DNA of 52,675 nucleotides from the NCBI GenBank assembly GCA_003427395.1, contig BFEA01000519.1, forward strand, positions 306,112 through 358,786, written 5' to 3'. The notes under the pieces were generated by a model, which worked only from the letters and a program-made list of their open reading frames with translations, was not told the origin of the DNA and did not search any database. This document shows positions 52,281-52,675 of this stretch, piece after piece; within the stretch, counting starts at the first letter, position 1; each line of letters begins with the position of its first letter. Made by a program: the position numbers and the translations under genes. Source of the DNA: Chara braunii. Lineage: Eukaryota; Streptophyta; Charophyceae; Charales; Characeae.

Positions 52281-52675
52281 GCAGTGGGCCTAAGGACCTC
52301 TACTCACCACATGCACAAAAGACAAAACATATGGCGGCGTATTATTCCATGTTCTGTAGACGGTTCATTCTAGTTTTGCACATTTGGTGAGTAGTGCAGC
52401 CAAGCCCTGAGAATTACGTGCTACATGAGCAACCCATAACTGCTGAAACACAGACCTGAATTCGAATCTTGAGTATATATTCGGCCAACTCGTGCTCTAC
52501 TCCATATTCACTGCCTGCCTTGATTTTGGTGGGGGGGTCTGCGCTGCATGGCTGCGAGGACCCTTCAGATAGCCTGCATAGGCCGTTTGAGCCCTGTTAG
52601 GGGGATTCCCCCACACCCCCGAAAAAAAAAAGGACTCTTCATGTACACACACACATACACATTCACACACACACA
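52281..52675. other. No gene recognised; CA tract at window end
   Basis: Ordinary sequence ending in an impure CA microsatellite from about 52640 to the window edge. Confidence 0.6.

Overview
The window is nuclear DNA of a eukaryote and consists almost entirely of transposable elements in varying states of decay, separated by microsatellites (GA/CT, CA, TTA, poly-A, poly-T). I recognise no host housekeeping gene, tRNA, rRNA or CRISPR array. The element mix (a very large Ty3/gypsy element, a PIF/Harbinger transposase, and Penelope-like reverse transcriptases with a CxC motif) and the wording of the Harbinger transposase fit a streptophyte green alga such as Chara best. That assignment is from memory and inference, not from a search. 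Scattered single Ns, two long N gaps and three leftover Nextera mate-pair adapter sequences show a draft short-read assembly, so order and distance across those points are not reliable.

Layout. (1) 1-14239: one large, degraded Ty3/gypsy LTR retrotransposon on the plus strand. I infer the tail of a 5' LTR at 1-124, a long leader holding a tandem series of repeated protein modules (1533-4968), two further unknown ORFs, then gag, protease, RT/RNase H and integrase (5851-11104), a polypurine tract at 11452-11468 and a 3' LTR from 11470 to about 14239. (2) 15000-19000: a 100-bp tandem repeat, then a Harbinger-type region with a probable accessory ORF on plus (15547-16380) and a broken transposase on minus (17684-18894). 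An adapter junction at 17225 lies between them. (3) 20336-20945: two short copies of a repeat that starts (TG)TGACGCCC. (4) 22494-26732: a diverged Penelope-like element (copy A), with a foldback element inside its RT, ending in (CA)n. (5) 26733-30135: no recognisable genes. (6) 30136-32620 and 49157-51570: two direct copies of a 2.4-kb repeat starting TGTGACG. (7) 32621-48530, between those copies: a head-to-tail array of a unit of about 7.05-7.1 kb carrying the same kind of Penelope-like RT. The first unit lacks its 5' part, the second is complete, and the third stops in a (CA)n tract before its RT.

The most interesting material is the 7-kb unit. Its RT has the marks I associate with the Naiad/Chlamys group of Penelope-like elements: a CxC motif upstream of the RT, a DKA-type motif, an LYKxHK-type motif, a GIPMG box and a YIDD box. 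In front of the RT lies a separate, conserved ORF1 with an acidic stretch, a KCxC/WFDHxLWY block and a basic tail. No GIY-YIG endonuclease is visible. Further upstream each unit has two small hydrophobic ORFs. All copies carry stops or frameshifts, but the lesions differ between copies, so the parent element can be inferred by comparison.
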